Below, in pieces: positions 32,970 to 43,795 of a stretch of DNA of 64,000 nucleotides. Position numbers and translations under genes: made by a program. This stretch comes from Hymenopus coronatus (Eukaryota > Arthropoda > Insecta > Mantodea > Hymenopodidae), in contig CM060895.1 of the NCBI GenBank assembly GCA_030762935.1, positions 78,324,001 through 78,388,000 of the forward strand, read 5' to 3'. Below the pieces are notes generated by a model. That model searched no databases and was not told the DNA's origin. It worked only from the letters and a program-made list of their open reading frames with translations. Numbering within the stretch: position 1 is the first letter of the stretch; each line of letters starts with the position of its first letter.

Positions 32970-33792
32970 ACTTTCTTTATCCACAAAGTTCATAGTGGAT
33001 AGAGCAGGTATTGTATTCCGCCCAAAAATGCTATGTCTAGCTTTCGCCGAAAATACATGTTTTGGGGTCCCCGAAAAGTGTACGTCTGTGTGGACATCAT
33101 AGCTCAAAAACGAAAAGACCGTTAAATACCAAACTTGGTATTTAAGTTAAGTATCTTCCAGGGATGCAACACGAAGATTTTGAGAAAAATCCCTCCATCC
33201 CAAAGTACCCTTTACGTAGACAAAATCCCGAACATTTTTCTTTATCTAAAATGGCTCTTACGATTTTGATTCAAATACCACATATTAAACCAATTTATAT
33301 GGCAAACCAAATGTATATCTTGCATTTTCTGAGAATAGCAGCTAAAGACCTCTTTATTACGAATGAAGTTTGTTGTATTTTGCTGGTAAACCGTAAGAGA
33401 TAGACAAAAACTTACTAAATGTAAATCTCGTTAAAACACACAATTTATGTCATATACGTTTTTTTCGTTTAATTGACCATTTTTGAAATATTCCTTATTA
33501 TTTGTTTCTGATGTAAAATACTTAAACTTTTCTCGCACAGAAAAGTTTAAACCCCTGGTTCTGCATAGAAACAGATTTCACCCACATATGGCAACCAGCT
33601 TTTAAAACATTTGACTATCGTTTTTGTCTAGTGTATTACCTTATTTTCCTTCAACTTACAAGGAAGCGTAAAGACAATTTCTGCTAATGTTTATCACGAT
33701 TATCATAAAGTAGATAGAAGAATATGCTTTTTAACAACAGTTTGTAACGCGATGTAGAGAAAGTCATGTGAATGGAACATGTCAGATATTTT
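32970..33792 (+). mobile_element. Pal1 copy, second of three in tandem
   Basis: Starts ACTTTCTTTATCC and ends AACATGTCAGATATTTT. The GT stretch is nearly lost (GTGTACGTCTGTGTGG). Confidence 0.85.
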
Positions 33793-33884
33793 ACTGTTGC
33801 ATTTATATAGCCACCTTTAAGTCTTATGGCATTAGCGAAGGCTTTTCTTTAGAAACTTTTGCGGGAATTTTCTTGGATTTATTT

Positions 33885-34856
33885 ACTTTCTCTAACAGGT
33901 ACGATAAACAGCATAGTAGTTGAAGATGGTGTTGTATTCTACCCATCGGACTTGGAATTGTTACATTCATCTTTATTTGAATTTATACATTTTGAGTTTT
34001 CAAAATGAGTTTTGGATTTGGAAGAATGTAGATGATTTTATTGACGTTAAATTGGTTTAGATTTAGTGAATGTTATAGAAAAGTTTCACAGGAAGTATAT
34101 ATTTTGAGATCTCTGCATTTAAAAGATCATTTTTAGACAAAGTTACAGTTGTGTGTGTTTGTGTGTGCCTATGATTAATAACTCAGAAACAAAATTTCGC
34201 TTAAATACTAAATTTGATAATTATGTTTCAAGGATGCCACACAAAGATTTTCAAGAAAATACCCTCAACTACCCTTTGCAATGAAAATGTTTCTAAAATT
34301 TTGATATCCCAAAAATGACTCCAAATATTTTGATTGTAATGCCTCATGTTTAAAATATTTTCACGAGAAGTGAAATATAAATTTTGAAATTTTGGGAATA
34401 GCTTCTGAGGACCTCTTCATTCTGAATGACTTTTGTATAACTCGTAAGCCGTAATAGATAGACAAAAACCTAGTGCCTAAAAATTTAGATATCATTAAAA
34501 CACGCAATTTTAGTCACATACATATTTTTGTACGGTTAACCGTTTCTGAGATATTCCTTGTTAGTGCTTTTAATTTTAAATTACTTAAATGTTTCTCAAA
34601 TAGGAAGTTTTCGTTTCATCTCTTTTGTTTTACTCCCGGATGGCCAAAAGCCCTAAGGGTCTTTTAAACGATTTCACTGTCCTTTTAGCCTAATGTATTT
34701 CCTTATTTCCCTTCTACTTACAAGGAAGCAATTAATAAGAACATTTCTTCTAATGTTTATCTCGGCTAGGATGTAGTAGATAGAAGAATAATCATTTGTA
34801 AGGAAAGCTTGTGGACTAGCTAGAGAACCCATATGAATGGAACACTTCAGATTTTT
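33885..34856 (+). mobile_element. Pal1 copy, third of three, decayed
   Basis: ACTTTCTCTAACAGG start and AACACTTCAGATTTTT end. About 120 bases of unrelated AT-rich sequence are inserted near 33941-34060, which makes it longer than the family norm. Confidence 0.8.
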
Positions 34857-34861
34857 AATGG

Positions 34862-35341
34862 TTAGTGAAACTGCGGAATTACGACTTCTATCTTCAAAGT
34901 TTGTCATCGATGGAAACCATCAAACGAGGAGACGACGCCGTGATATGCGACTTGCATTCAGAAGAACGTACGTTCGACCACTCATTTCGACATATGCTTT
35001 TTTCGGGATCGCAAGTTGAATACTGGAGTGGTTCCTTTCATCCTGTCATCGCGACGGACCTTTTCCGGAATATGTCTCGCTCACGGTACATGGTGGACCT
35101 TTCAGGACCATACGACTCCGCCAAGGAGATGTCAATAGGGTTCCACAGACTAGTTACTTGCACACCCGTAGTCAGATGGTGCATACAGTTAAAGGTCATG
35201 GTCTCCAACATCTGTAGTCATATAGAGAATTCAGTTATTCCTTCCAAGGACACCAATCCACAATCACACTACTTTGCTCCTCGACAACTAGATGGCGTTA
35301 GAGTGTCATTCAGTTCAACAGCGTTAAATATCTGTGGATAG
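34862..35341 (+). other. Orphan open frame (about 158 codons) in GC-richer patch
   Basis: A single ATG-led frame starts at 34865 and ends at a TAG near 35341. It is less AT-rich than both flanks. I recognise no domain, signal peptide or zinc-binding pattern. It could be a decayed element, since TAGATGGCGTTAGAGTGTCATTC resembles a segment near 15066, or a short host exon. Coding status is unproven. Confidence 0.25.
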
Positions 35342-35631
35342 ATGGCAGCAAAGTCACTATTAGCATCTAGTTTCATCATTACTGTATTTTTACACCGAAG
35401 ATGGAACATTGGATTTAGATATCAAATATTTAATGTGATATTTACTTTGACAACGAGAAAAATTACTTAAAATTCCCAGCCAGATTGGTAGTTCTGTGGC
35501 TTTTGAACCCAAAATATCCCTAAAGCGGGTCAGAGACGTTACCCTTGCTTAATTAAAAGGGATTGCCTCGCTAGTTGTCAGCAATTCAGTCAAACAGAAT
35601 TAAGTAATCAAAATATGCTATAACCGCATTA
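35342..35631. other. No recognised feature
   Basis: AT-rich. A weak tRNA-like stretch near 35500-35570 is too degraded to call. Confidence 0.35.
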
Positions 35632-36395
35632 TGTTTCTCTACACGTAACACCTACCTGCATAATGTATAGAAAAGGTGTTCTATATAACCGGAAATACAA
35701 GTTTTGGGTCACCCTGAGTCGAATAAAAAGCATTTTTTGAAAAAGGTCGGTCTTTGAGTGTGTGTGGTTAGCATAACTCAAAAACGAAAAATTCGTTAAA
35801 CATCATACTTAAGTATTTAAGTTTAGTATCTCCAACGATGACTTGAAGATGTTCAGGGAAATCCTCCCCCCCCCCCCAACTGCCCTTTACATGGAACAAT
35901 TTTCAAAAATTCTGTTTTTCTCAAAAATGCCTGCAACGATTTTGATTAAAACATAGTGCATTAAAGACATTTACATGACAAATAAAATTTATATCTTTAA
36001 TTTTCTGGATAAAGCTTCTGAAGACCTACTTATTCTGAATCAATTTTGAATTACTTACTGCACAAAATATGTAGATCTGGTCAAAACACTTCATTTAATT
36101 TACACACATTTTTATTGTAGTTGTCTATTTCTGAGATATTCCTTGTTATTGCTTTCAGGTTTAAAATACTTAAGAATGTTCTCAACCTGCTTTTAAAATA
36201 TTTGGCTATCGCTTTAGCCTATGGTAGTTCTTTATTTCCCTTCTATTTACAAGGAAGCAAATAATAAGACCTTTGTCTCTGTGTTCCAATGTTTATCTCG
36301 ATTAGCATGAAGTTGATAGAAAAATAAGCTTTTTAACAATGATTTGTAACAGAGATGTAGAGACAGTCATATGAATGGAACACATCAGATTTTCT
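35632..36395 (+). mobile_element. Pal1 copy, shortened
   Basis: TTTCTCTACACGTAACACC start and CACATCAGATTTTC end. The CGATACC block is deleted, and a C11 run lies at 35868-35878 in the place of the usual CCCCCCACCCC. Confidence 0.85.
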
Positions 36396-37057
36396 ACTAT
36401 CTTACAATAGTTTTTGTTCTGTTTGGTTGTTAGTTGGCTAAGCGTTTTTTTACTTATTTAATTGCGGATTGCTGTGATATCTTTGAAATGCCATTTCTTG
36501 GCCCTAATGTGAGAATTAAACGAATTACAGTTTAGAACTCGAAAAGTGCATAATAAATTGAACATTAAGAATATTTCGGAAATAGTTACGTGACAAAAAT
36601 GATATGTTACATGAATTAAGTACTTTAATAGGACTAATATTATTTGTGTAAAACGATATTGTCTATCATTTACGATTTATCATTTATAATTTGGGCATAT
36701 ATCTCTGCAGTAGTGTGTGAGGCTCACATACGTGATGTCCCAGGTTTGATTCTCATCGACCACTCACGATGACCTTGGCTTTTTGTAGTTTTCTCCGATC
36801 GGTGAACTGTGGATTATAATCTATTACGATATCCTTCCTATTCTTTCTCTTCTTTCACGTGTGCATCTAGGCTTTGTTGTGTATGGTGGTAGCGGAAACA
36901 TGGTGCGGATGCTTGTCCAAAAGAAAGAGTTCTGCCCGTGGTCACCAGAAGGCTGTTTGGTCGACTGTTCGTTCATCGCTCTATCTTGGCAGCTTCGGCA
37001 ATGAGTCGGATCTTTGTGCCTAGAACTATTTGCGGATTCCGTTCGTCTCTGTGACAT
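36396..37057. other. Unassigned, contains a tRNA-like head
   Basis: CATATATCTCTGCAGTAGTG and CCCAGGTTTGATTCTCATCG near 36695-36765 suggest box A and box B of a SINE. The downstream body (36780-37020) is of moderate GC and does not match the other families. Confidence 0.4.
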
Positions 37058-37268
37058 TAGGGACATTTTTGAGCAAATAAAAATTATTGACATGTTCTCC
37101 GTGTAAATATTCTCATGGAATACCTGAACTTTACTACCCATGTTTCATTTTTAAGCTTTACACAGAAATAAATATCTGCACAAAACTTTTAAAACGTAGG
37201 AGGTTGTCAATACACGTATTTCCGGTGAAACCTCAATAACAAATTGTGTGGAATGCAATACATTCTCT
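37058..37268 (-). mobile_element. Pal1 fragment, palindrome lost to a GTT repeat
   Basis: GACATTTTTGAGCAAATAAAAA to GTATTTCCGGTGAAACCTC and ATGCAATACATTCTCTG, then a GTT microsatellite replaces the palindrome. Confidence 0.65.
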
Positions 37269-37320
37269 GTTGTTGTTGTTGTTGTTGTTGTTTTTTTTTA
37301 TTTTTTTTTATTTTTTTTTA
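37269..37320. repeat. (GTT)n followed by three copies of a T9A unit
   Basis: About seven GTT units, then TTTTTTTTTA three times in exact tandem. Confidence 0.9.
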
Positions 37321-37537
37321 TGTTTCATTTATGTAGTCCCCTTTAGCATCATATCGGGGCCTTTGCATTAGAAACAACTCGTTGTATGTAGGTTCTTTAC
37401 GTTGGGTTTAAATTGTTTCTCAAATACACACATTCACTCTCAAATACATACTTCCTGACTCTGTGGGGGATAGGGAATAATATTGGTTAAAGAAAAACTC
37501 CCCGCCGCAACCGGAAATCAAACCGGGACCTACGGGT
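37320..37537 (-). repeat. SINE-B copy, reverse
   Basis: The minus strand reads CAACCGGTTTGATTTCC-like box B, CCCTATCCCCCACAGAGTC, and the end ACAACGAGTTGTTTCTAAT followed by GGGGACTACATAAATGAAAC, as at 15293-15555. Confidence 0.75.
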
Positions 37538-37582
37538 GAGTAGTCCCATTCTACTCTGTTGTAGCTAAGTAGCATCAATCTA

Positions 37583-37651
37583 GACTTCTTCGCTGTAACG
37601 CGTGAGACTGGCATTCGAGAATTCCCAGGTTCAGTTCCCGGTGACCGTCCA

Positions 37652-37698
<47 letters not shown>

Positions 37699-37800
37699 CC
37701 CAGGTGCCAAGGTGAATGCCAGGATGGTGTATTCTACTACGATTCAGCTTAACCTCATTTCATTTCCGTTTCATGTTTCAGGTGTATATTCAGGCCCTGC
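37583..37800 (+). repeat. tRNA-like head with (GT)n, probable SINE
   Basis: CGCTGTAACGCGTGAGACTGG and CCCAGGTTCAGTTCCCGG look like box A and box B. A (GT)21 run at 37655-37696 follows. Right limit uncertain. Confidence 0.5.
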
Positions 37801-38069
37801 AGTGTTTGAGGGGCCGGGCAGATGGCGCTGTTGCTTGCGTTATGGTAAACTTTTCTGAGTGTACTGTTTCGCCTGCTAGGGTCGTTGCGTTGCCCTCTTG
37901 GATCTGCTTCTAATGGTGTGTTCAAACTAAAAGTTTAAGCACTTTTGTATGTATCTGTGGTCCACTTTGCTTGCGGCCTGGGAACTCTTATGGCTCTTTC
38001 GCCCAATTTATGCCTCCAGACAGCGTAAGCATTACCAATCCACCATGGTATCACAGTGAGTGAGTTGTC
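37801..38069. other. Unassigned
   Basis: Moderate GC; GGGCAGATGGCGCTGTTGC near 37819. No frame or family identified. Confidence 0.3.
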
Positions 38070-38258
38070 CACATCTATCCAATATTCTACATCCTACAAC
38101 CTATAGATGAGCTTTTGGAGAAATCTCACTAAAGAGTGCAATACCATAGCAGAGTATGAACCATGGTTCTTCCGGTGCATGTATGGTTGCCTTAACCATT
38201 GAGTTATCATGGCAAAATACCGACTTGACATTAAATTCCCCAATTAGGTCAAGTTTTT
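38070..38258 (-). repeat. SINE-E reverse head and part of core
   Basis: GCAATACCATAGCAGAGTATG, GAACCATGG (box B complement), TTGAGTTATCATGGC, then ACATTAAATTCCCCAATTAGG. The core is cut by a Pal1 copy. Confidence 0.6.
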
Positions 38259-39013
38259 ACTTTCTCTACACGTACTATGTACATAGTATATAGAGAAGAT
38301 ATTGTATTCCACCCAAAAATTCGATACCGTAATTTCACCGGAAAAAAAAAAGAATTTTTACATAAACGGTCCGTATGTGAGTGTGTGTGTGCCTGTGTGT
38401 CTGTGGACAGCATAGCTCAAAAACGAAAAGACCGTAAAATACCAAACTTGGTATTTAAGTTTGGCATCTTCCAAGGATGCGACACGAAGATTTCCAAGAA
38501 TATCCCCCCACCTCCAAATACCCTTTACATGGAACATTTTTGAAAAAAAATTGATTTTATTAAAAATGGCTATAACGATTTTGATTAAAAGTCAAATATT
38601 AAAGATATTTACACGATAAATAAAATGTATATCTTGAATTTTCGGGGAATTGCCTCTGAAGACTACTTTATTCTGGATGAATTTTACGGAATTTGCATAA
38701 CTGCTAAACCGTAAAACTTAACACACAAAAAATGAGGAGCACATTAAAACATACAATTTATGTCATACACATTTATGTCGTGGAGTTGATCGTTTTTTAG
38801 ATATTCCTTGTTTTTTGGTTTCAGCTTTGAAATACTTATGCTTTCTCGAACGGAATTTGTCAACTCCTGTCCATACAAAGAAAGGAACTTCAGTCACATA
38901 GCAACCAGCTTTTGATTGTCACTTTAACCTATGGTACTCCGTTATTTGCCTTCTACTTGCAAGGAAGCAAGTAATAAGACCAGTTTTGCTAATTTTTCTA
39001 AATTAGCAAGAAG
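38259..39013 (+). mobile_element. Pal1 copy in SINE-E core, 3' truncated
   Basis: ACTTTCTCTACACGTACTATG start, 'CATAGCT' subfamily. It ends early at AAGAAGTAAATCAC, about 80 bases short of the usual terminus. Confidence 0.85.
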
Positions 39014-39130
39014 TAAATCACAAGGACATCTCAAATTATTTTGAGATCACTTACCCCGATGGTGGCTTACAATGTCTTCTCGGAGACCGAAAGATCTATA
39101 GTTCTAATCCCGGCTATGAGAATGTTTTTA
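39014..39130 (+). repeat. SINE-E remainder: core end and forward head
   Basis: GACATCTCAAATTATTTTGAG matches the core (GTCATCTCAAAATACTTCGAG at 42345), then a worn head with CTAATCCCGGCTATGAGAATG. Confidence 0.55.
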
Positions 39131-39645
39131 CTGATCTTTCTTTGGAATATTTGTAATTATTTCATACGTTAGCTGCTTTATATCACGTAAATGAAATGGC
39201 TGTATGTTTGAAAATTATAGCACTAATTAGAATCACATGCAACGACAGCTCAAGTAAACTAATACAGACATCCTAAGATAAACATAACGTATATCTGCTA
39301 CAGAAGATCACGTTTACCTGCTGCTTTCCGGTTGGATGGAAGAAATAACAAAATTTACGCTCATCTCGAATACGTGTAAGATCTATCTCTGTAATTTTAC
39401 TTGATGAAAGCTTTAGCCTCCTGTCTGCCACATAGCATGCTTCGAAAGTAATCGTTAATGCTTTAAAACAAAGCTATAAAGCCTAGACAAGATATTTTCT
39501 TTTAAACGATTAAATTAAAAATCAAAACGGTCTGTATTCATTAGATGTACATTTGAAACGGTATATAGGCTTTTTTTTCACGATTTTTTTATAATTTTTC
39601 ATATTTTCTAAAATGAGGTATTCTAAGGATATATAAGTCATCTTT
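39131..39645. other. No recognised feature
   Basis: AT-rich, nothing identified. Confidence 0.45.
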
Positions 39646-39671
39646 TATTTTTACTTTCTCTATTTAGTACA

Positions 39672-39710
39672 TAGAACGAAAGTTTTTCAGAATGAAGAAG
39701 CTTTCAGAGG
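39672..39710 (-). mobile_element. Pal1 fragment left of SINE-G
   Basis: CAGAATGAAGAAGCTTTCAGAGG, preceded by a stub of a plus-strand palindrome start (ACTTTCTCTATTTAG at 39655). It continues at 39962. Confidence 0.6.
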
Positions 39711-39961
39711 CCTTTTATTTTTCTTTTGTAGTTTAACGTCCTTTAACCTGGTTGGTCATTTCGCACGATGAATGAAATTGGTGAAATGATGCTCAAATAA
39801 TCTCGGGTCCATGGAGCTTAAAGTTACTCGACATTCGTCTTCTCAGGATAAAGGAAAACCCCGAAAAAAACCTTATCCGGGTAACTCACCCTAAGCGAGA
39901 TTCAAACTCACGACCTGTTGAATGTGAAGCAGACACGCTACCACCACACTACCCAGGCGGG
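39711..39961 (-). repeat. SINE-G, reverse, inserted in Pal1
   Basis: The minus strand shows GGTAGTGTGGTGGTAGCGTG (box A) and GAGTTTGAATCTCG (box B), then a body with CGGATAAGGTTTTTTTCGGGG. TCAGAG flanks both sides (39704-39709 and 39963-39968) and the Pal1 text is contiguous across the gap. Confidence 0.7.
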
Positions 39962-40250
39962 CTCAGAGACTATTCCCAGAAAATTCAATATATGCATTTT
40001 ATTTCTTATGCAAACTCATTTAATATGTATATGGCAGTTTAATCAAAATCGTAAGAGCCATTGTTGAGAAAACAAAACTTTTCAAATTTTTTCCATGTAA
40101 AGGGTAGTTTGCGGCGGGCTATTTTCCTCAAAATCTTCGTGCAGCAAAATGCCAAACTTAGTATTTAAGTTTAATTACCAAGTTTGGCATTTTGCTGACT
40201 TTTGTTCACAGACACACGGACGGATACACACACACACACACGCAGGGCCT
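39962..40250 (-). mobile_element. Pal1 fragment right of SINE-G
   Basis: It runs from CTCAGAGACTATTCCCAG to the CA-rich stretch. It contains a perfect 16-base inverted repeat, GCAAAATGCCAAACTT, around 40145-40196. Confidence 0.75.
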
Positions 40251-40263
40251 TTTTCTAATTTTT

Positions 40264-40500
40264 ACTTTCTCTAGCCCGTTTGTGCAATTTACATAGGAAT
40301 AGAGAAGTATTGTATTCCACCTAAAAATTCGATGTGGAGATTTCACCGGAATTACATGTTTTAGGACCCCCTGAATCCAAAAAAAAACATTTTTAGAAAC
40401 TGGTCCGTGTGTGTGTATCTGTCTGTCTTTGTTTGTGTCTGTGGAGAAGCATTTTCCAAAAACGAAAAGGGGGTTAAATACCAAACTTGATAATATCAAT
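40264..40500 (+). mobile_element. Pal1 fragment, 5' quarter
   Basis: ACTTTCTCTAGCCCG through the GT stretch to ACCAAACTTGATAATATC. It lies head to head with the preceding copy. Confidence 0.8.
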
Positions 40501-41375
40501 AGACCTGCGCATGCATAATGAGAATGTAGAAGTAATTTTTTACTCTGATAAGGTATTTAAATAAACAAACTATAACCACTTAAAGAGATCTTTACTCAAA
40601 ATAAAAACGTTATTGTATAGGAATTATTTATTATTGTTATGTTCATACTGCCGTTATTGGAGGTTAGTATTTGTTAATTGTTGCAACATTTTGTACCTTA
40701 AACTAGTTAATGATATGCTATTTCATACTATTTTCTCGAATTTTTAGGTATGTTACCCTTCCAAAATTCCGTCCGGCTCTAAGAACTAAACATCATCCAT
40801 ATTCATACTCGCAGCCATTACAGTAATCGATTACTCACATCAAGTACAAGGTTTCCTACTCAAGGAATAGATTAACGCTATGCGAACAGTGTCGATATCA
40901 CTGCGACGAATTAAAACATGACAATGTAAATTATTAACAGGTATTGCGATCGCGAAGGGAGGTTAATTATAATGTAAAATTCCATAATTATTATAAATCC
41001 AAAACAAAGCGAATCTATTTAATAAACAACTGAACATAAAAAAAAACAATTGCAATCTACTAGTCATGAAACCAAAGTTGGTAACAATGGAGTGGCATAA
41101 ACACTTTATTGCACTAGTCTGATAAAAATCGACTTTTAACTCGTGCTGCTTGTGTTAAAAATTCTACTTTAGTTCGAAGTCTTTTAAAAAATACGTTATA
41201 AACACCACACAAACAAAGTTGACAAGTTAGTTCAACCTTTAGCACCTATGCTATACGTAGATCACAAAGCTTTCTCTCTCGATCACAAAATCAGATATTT
41301 TCGTTATATGCTCTGTTATTTCGTTTAGAAGTTCTTCTATCATGTTACAACCAGTGTTGAAGGAAAGGCGTATAT
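40501..41375. other. No recognised feature
   Basis: AT-rich unique-looking sequence without family landmarks. Confidence 0.45.
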
Positions 41376-42136
41376 ATCTCTAGACGTACTATTTACATAG
41401 TATAATAGAGAAAGTATTGCATTTCACATAAAAACTCGATACCGAAACTTCAACAGAAATGCACGTTTTAGGGTCCGCTGTACCCAAAAAATAAAATCTT
41501 TAGCAAAAGGTGCCGTATGTGTGTTGGTGTGTCTGTGAGTCCGTGAACACGGTAACTAAAAAACGAAAAGTCGGTAAAATACGTAACTTTGTATTTATAT
41601 TCCAAGGACGAGACACGAAGATTTTGGGAAAAATCTTCTGATCCCAAACTACACTTTACATGGAAAAAACATGCGAAAATTTTGATTTTCTCAAAAAGGG
41701 ACTCTAACGACTTTGATTAAAATACCGCGTTTTGATGATAATCTAGATCTTGAATTTTCTGAGAATAGCCTCTGAAGACTTCTTCATTCCGAATGAATTT
41801 CGCCAAATTTTGCATAACTAGTAAACTGTAAAAGATGGAAAAAAAAACGTAGTGTACAAAAAGTGTAGATGTCGTTAAACACACAATTTATGTTATATAC
41901 GTACATTTCTTTTTTTTTGGAGTTAACCATTTTGAGGTATTCCTTGTTATTAGTTTCAGACTCAAAATACTTAAAACTTTTCACATGGTATGGGAATTTG
42001 CCAATCCTGGCAAGCTGATAAACGGATTTCATTCACATATCAACCAGCTTTTAGAAGATTTGACTATCGTTTTAGTCTAATGTACTCTCTTGTTTCCCTT
42101 CTACTTACAAGAAAGCAAGTAATAAGTCCATTTCTG
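41376..42136 (+). mobile_element. Pal1 copy, first part, split by a SINE-E pair
   Basis: Palindrome partly kept (GTACTATTTACATAGTATAA), 'AACTAAAAAACG' block, 3' body to GTCCATTTCTG. It resumes at 42592. Confidence 0.85.
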
Positions 42137-42580
42137 GAAAGGCAGAATTAGGCTGAAAAATTCAACGCCAGAGCCAGGATTTAACCAAGGTTCTCGCGAT
42201 CTCTAGCCGGTTGCTCTGCCACTGAGCTACCATGGCACACAAGTGAAAAATTAATTAAACCAATACCCATTGGCCATAATAGTTGGCTGTACTATGAATC
42301 CTGGGCTTAAAGCACTTTCAACATTGTAAGTTGCCATTGAGTTTGTCATCTCAAAATACTTCGAGATCACTTTGTGGTTTACCGGGAAACATGCAAGTCA
42401 TTTGAGAAATTCAATGCTATGCCGGTATGTTGCCATGGTACCTCAGAGGCAGAACAACCGGTTAGAGATTGGGAGATCCTTGGTTCAAGTCCCGGCTATA
42501 GCGTTGAATTCTTCAACCTAACTCTAACTATCCAAAGCCTGTCCTACACACGGCTTGTGTGAAAAAACAATTAAACCAAA
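42137..42580. repeat. SINE-E inverted-pair unit with 11-bp duplication
   Basis: A reverse head (42137-42238), a core (42239-42425) and a forward head plus tail (42426-42580). The two heads are about 80% alike when one is reversed. GTCCATTTCTG (42126-42136) and GTCCAATTCTG (42581-42591) flank the whole unit, matching 10 of 11, so it appears to have inserted as one piece. Forward head: CTCAGAGGCAGAACAACCGG and CTTGGTTCAAGTCCCGG. Tail: GTCCTACACACGGCTTGTGT. Confidence 0.8.
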
Positions 42581-42591
42581 GTCCAATTCTG

Positions 42592-42695
42592 CTAATGTTT
42601 TTCTCGATTTGCATGAAGTATAGAGGAGAATAAGATTTTAACAATAATTTGTTAACGAGATGTAGAGTAAATACTGTGAATGGAGCAAATCATAT
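42592..42695 (+). mobile_element. Pal1 copy, second part
   Basis: CTAATGTTTTTCTCGATTTGC to GAATGGAGCAAATCATATTT, the missing terminus of 41376-42136. Confidence 0.85.
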
Positions 42696-42699
42696 TTTT

Positions 42700-42923
42700 A
42701 CTTTCTCTACCTCGCATATAGTACGTAGAGATGGGCTAAATAGTTTATACAGAAATTGCATTGAAAATACATATTTTGAGCATCCCTGAATTCAAAATAG
42801 AATTTTTAGGAAAAGGACCGCACAATTTCGCGGGCACGCGCGCGCGCCTGTGTGTGTGTGTGTGTGAGTGTGTGATCATGCGTGTATATGTAGAAATCAA
42901 AGACGAAAAGTGAGTTAAACACG
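42700..42923 (+). mobile_element. Outer Pal1 copy, first part, split by Pal1
   Basis: ACTTTCTCTACCTCG, with an alternating CGCGCG stretch before the GT run, ending GACGAAAAGTGAGTTAAACACG. The remainder is at 43796. Confidence 0.85.
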
Positions 42924-42929
42924 TTTTTT

Positions 42930-43795
42930 ACTTTCTCTATACGCACAATGTGCATAGTGTATAGAGAATATATTGCACTCCACCAAAAAATTCGATACCG
43001 AGATTTCACCGGAAGGGTCCCCTGTATCCAAAAAAAAGTATTTTCAGAAAAAGGTCCGTGTGTGCGTCCGTGTTTCCGTGTGTCTGTGAACACGATAACT
43101 CAAAAACGAAAAGTCGGTAAAATATCAAACTTGGTATTTAAATTTAGTATCTTCCAGGGATGCGACACGAAGATTTTGAGAAAAATCCCCCCACCCCAAA
43201 CTACCCTTTACATGGAACTTTTTTCGAAAATTTTTATTTTCTCAAAAATGGCTCTAGCGATTTTGATTAAAATGTCTTATGTTGAAGATATTTACCTGAC
43301 ATATAAAATATATATATTTAATTTTTTGAGAATAGCCTGTGAAGACCACTTTATTCTGGATGAATATTACGGAATTTTGCATAACTGCTAAACTATAAGA
43401 AATGGACAAAAACTTACAACACAAAAAAAGTAGAGCACCTTAAAGCACACAATTTATGTTATACACATTTTTATCGTGGAGTTGATCGTTTTTCAGTTAC
43501 TCCTTGTTTTTGGGTTTCAGCTTTAAAAACATACTTTTCTCATACATGGATTTAACAATTCAGGTCCATACAAACAAAGGAACTTCAGTCACATAGCAAC
43601 CAACTTTTGACCATTACTTTAACCAACAGTACTCGCTTACTTCGCTTCTGCTTACAAGGATGCAAGTATTAAGACCATTTGTGCTAATTTTTTTCTCGAT
43701 TAGTATGAAGTAAATAGAAGCGTAAGCTTTTTAACAATAATTTGTTGCAGAGATATAGAGAAAGTCATGTGAATGGAACACATCAGATTTTTTTA
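42930..43795 (+). mobile_element. Inner Pal1 copy, full length
   Basis: It runs from ACTTTCTCTATACGCACAATG to AACACATCAGATTTTT. 'ATAACTC' subfamily. It contains a 147-codon frame (42948-43391) in family-conserved sequence. Confidence 0.95.

Noticed and set aside
32158..34856. CRISPR-like array or satellite from the regularly spaced Pal1 copies
   Set aside because: Units are 0.8-0.97 kb, diverged, with termini of a mobile element; eukaryotic context.
37420..37710. 96-codon minus-strand frame
   Set aside because: It runs through SINE-B and a GT microsatellite; His-Thr repeats are translated CA repeats.
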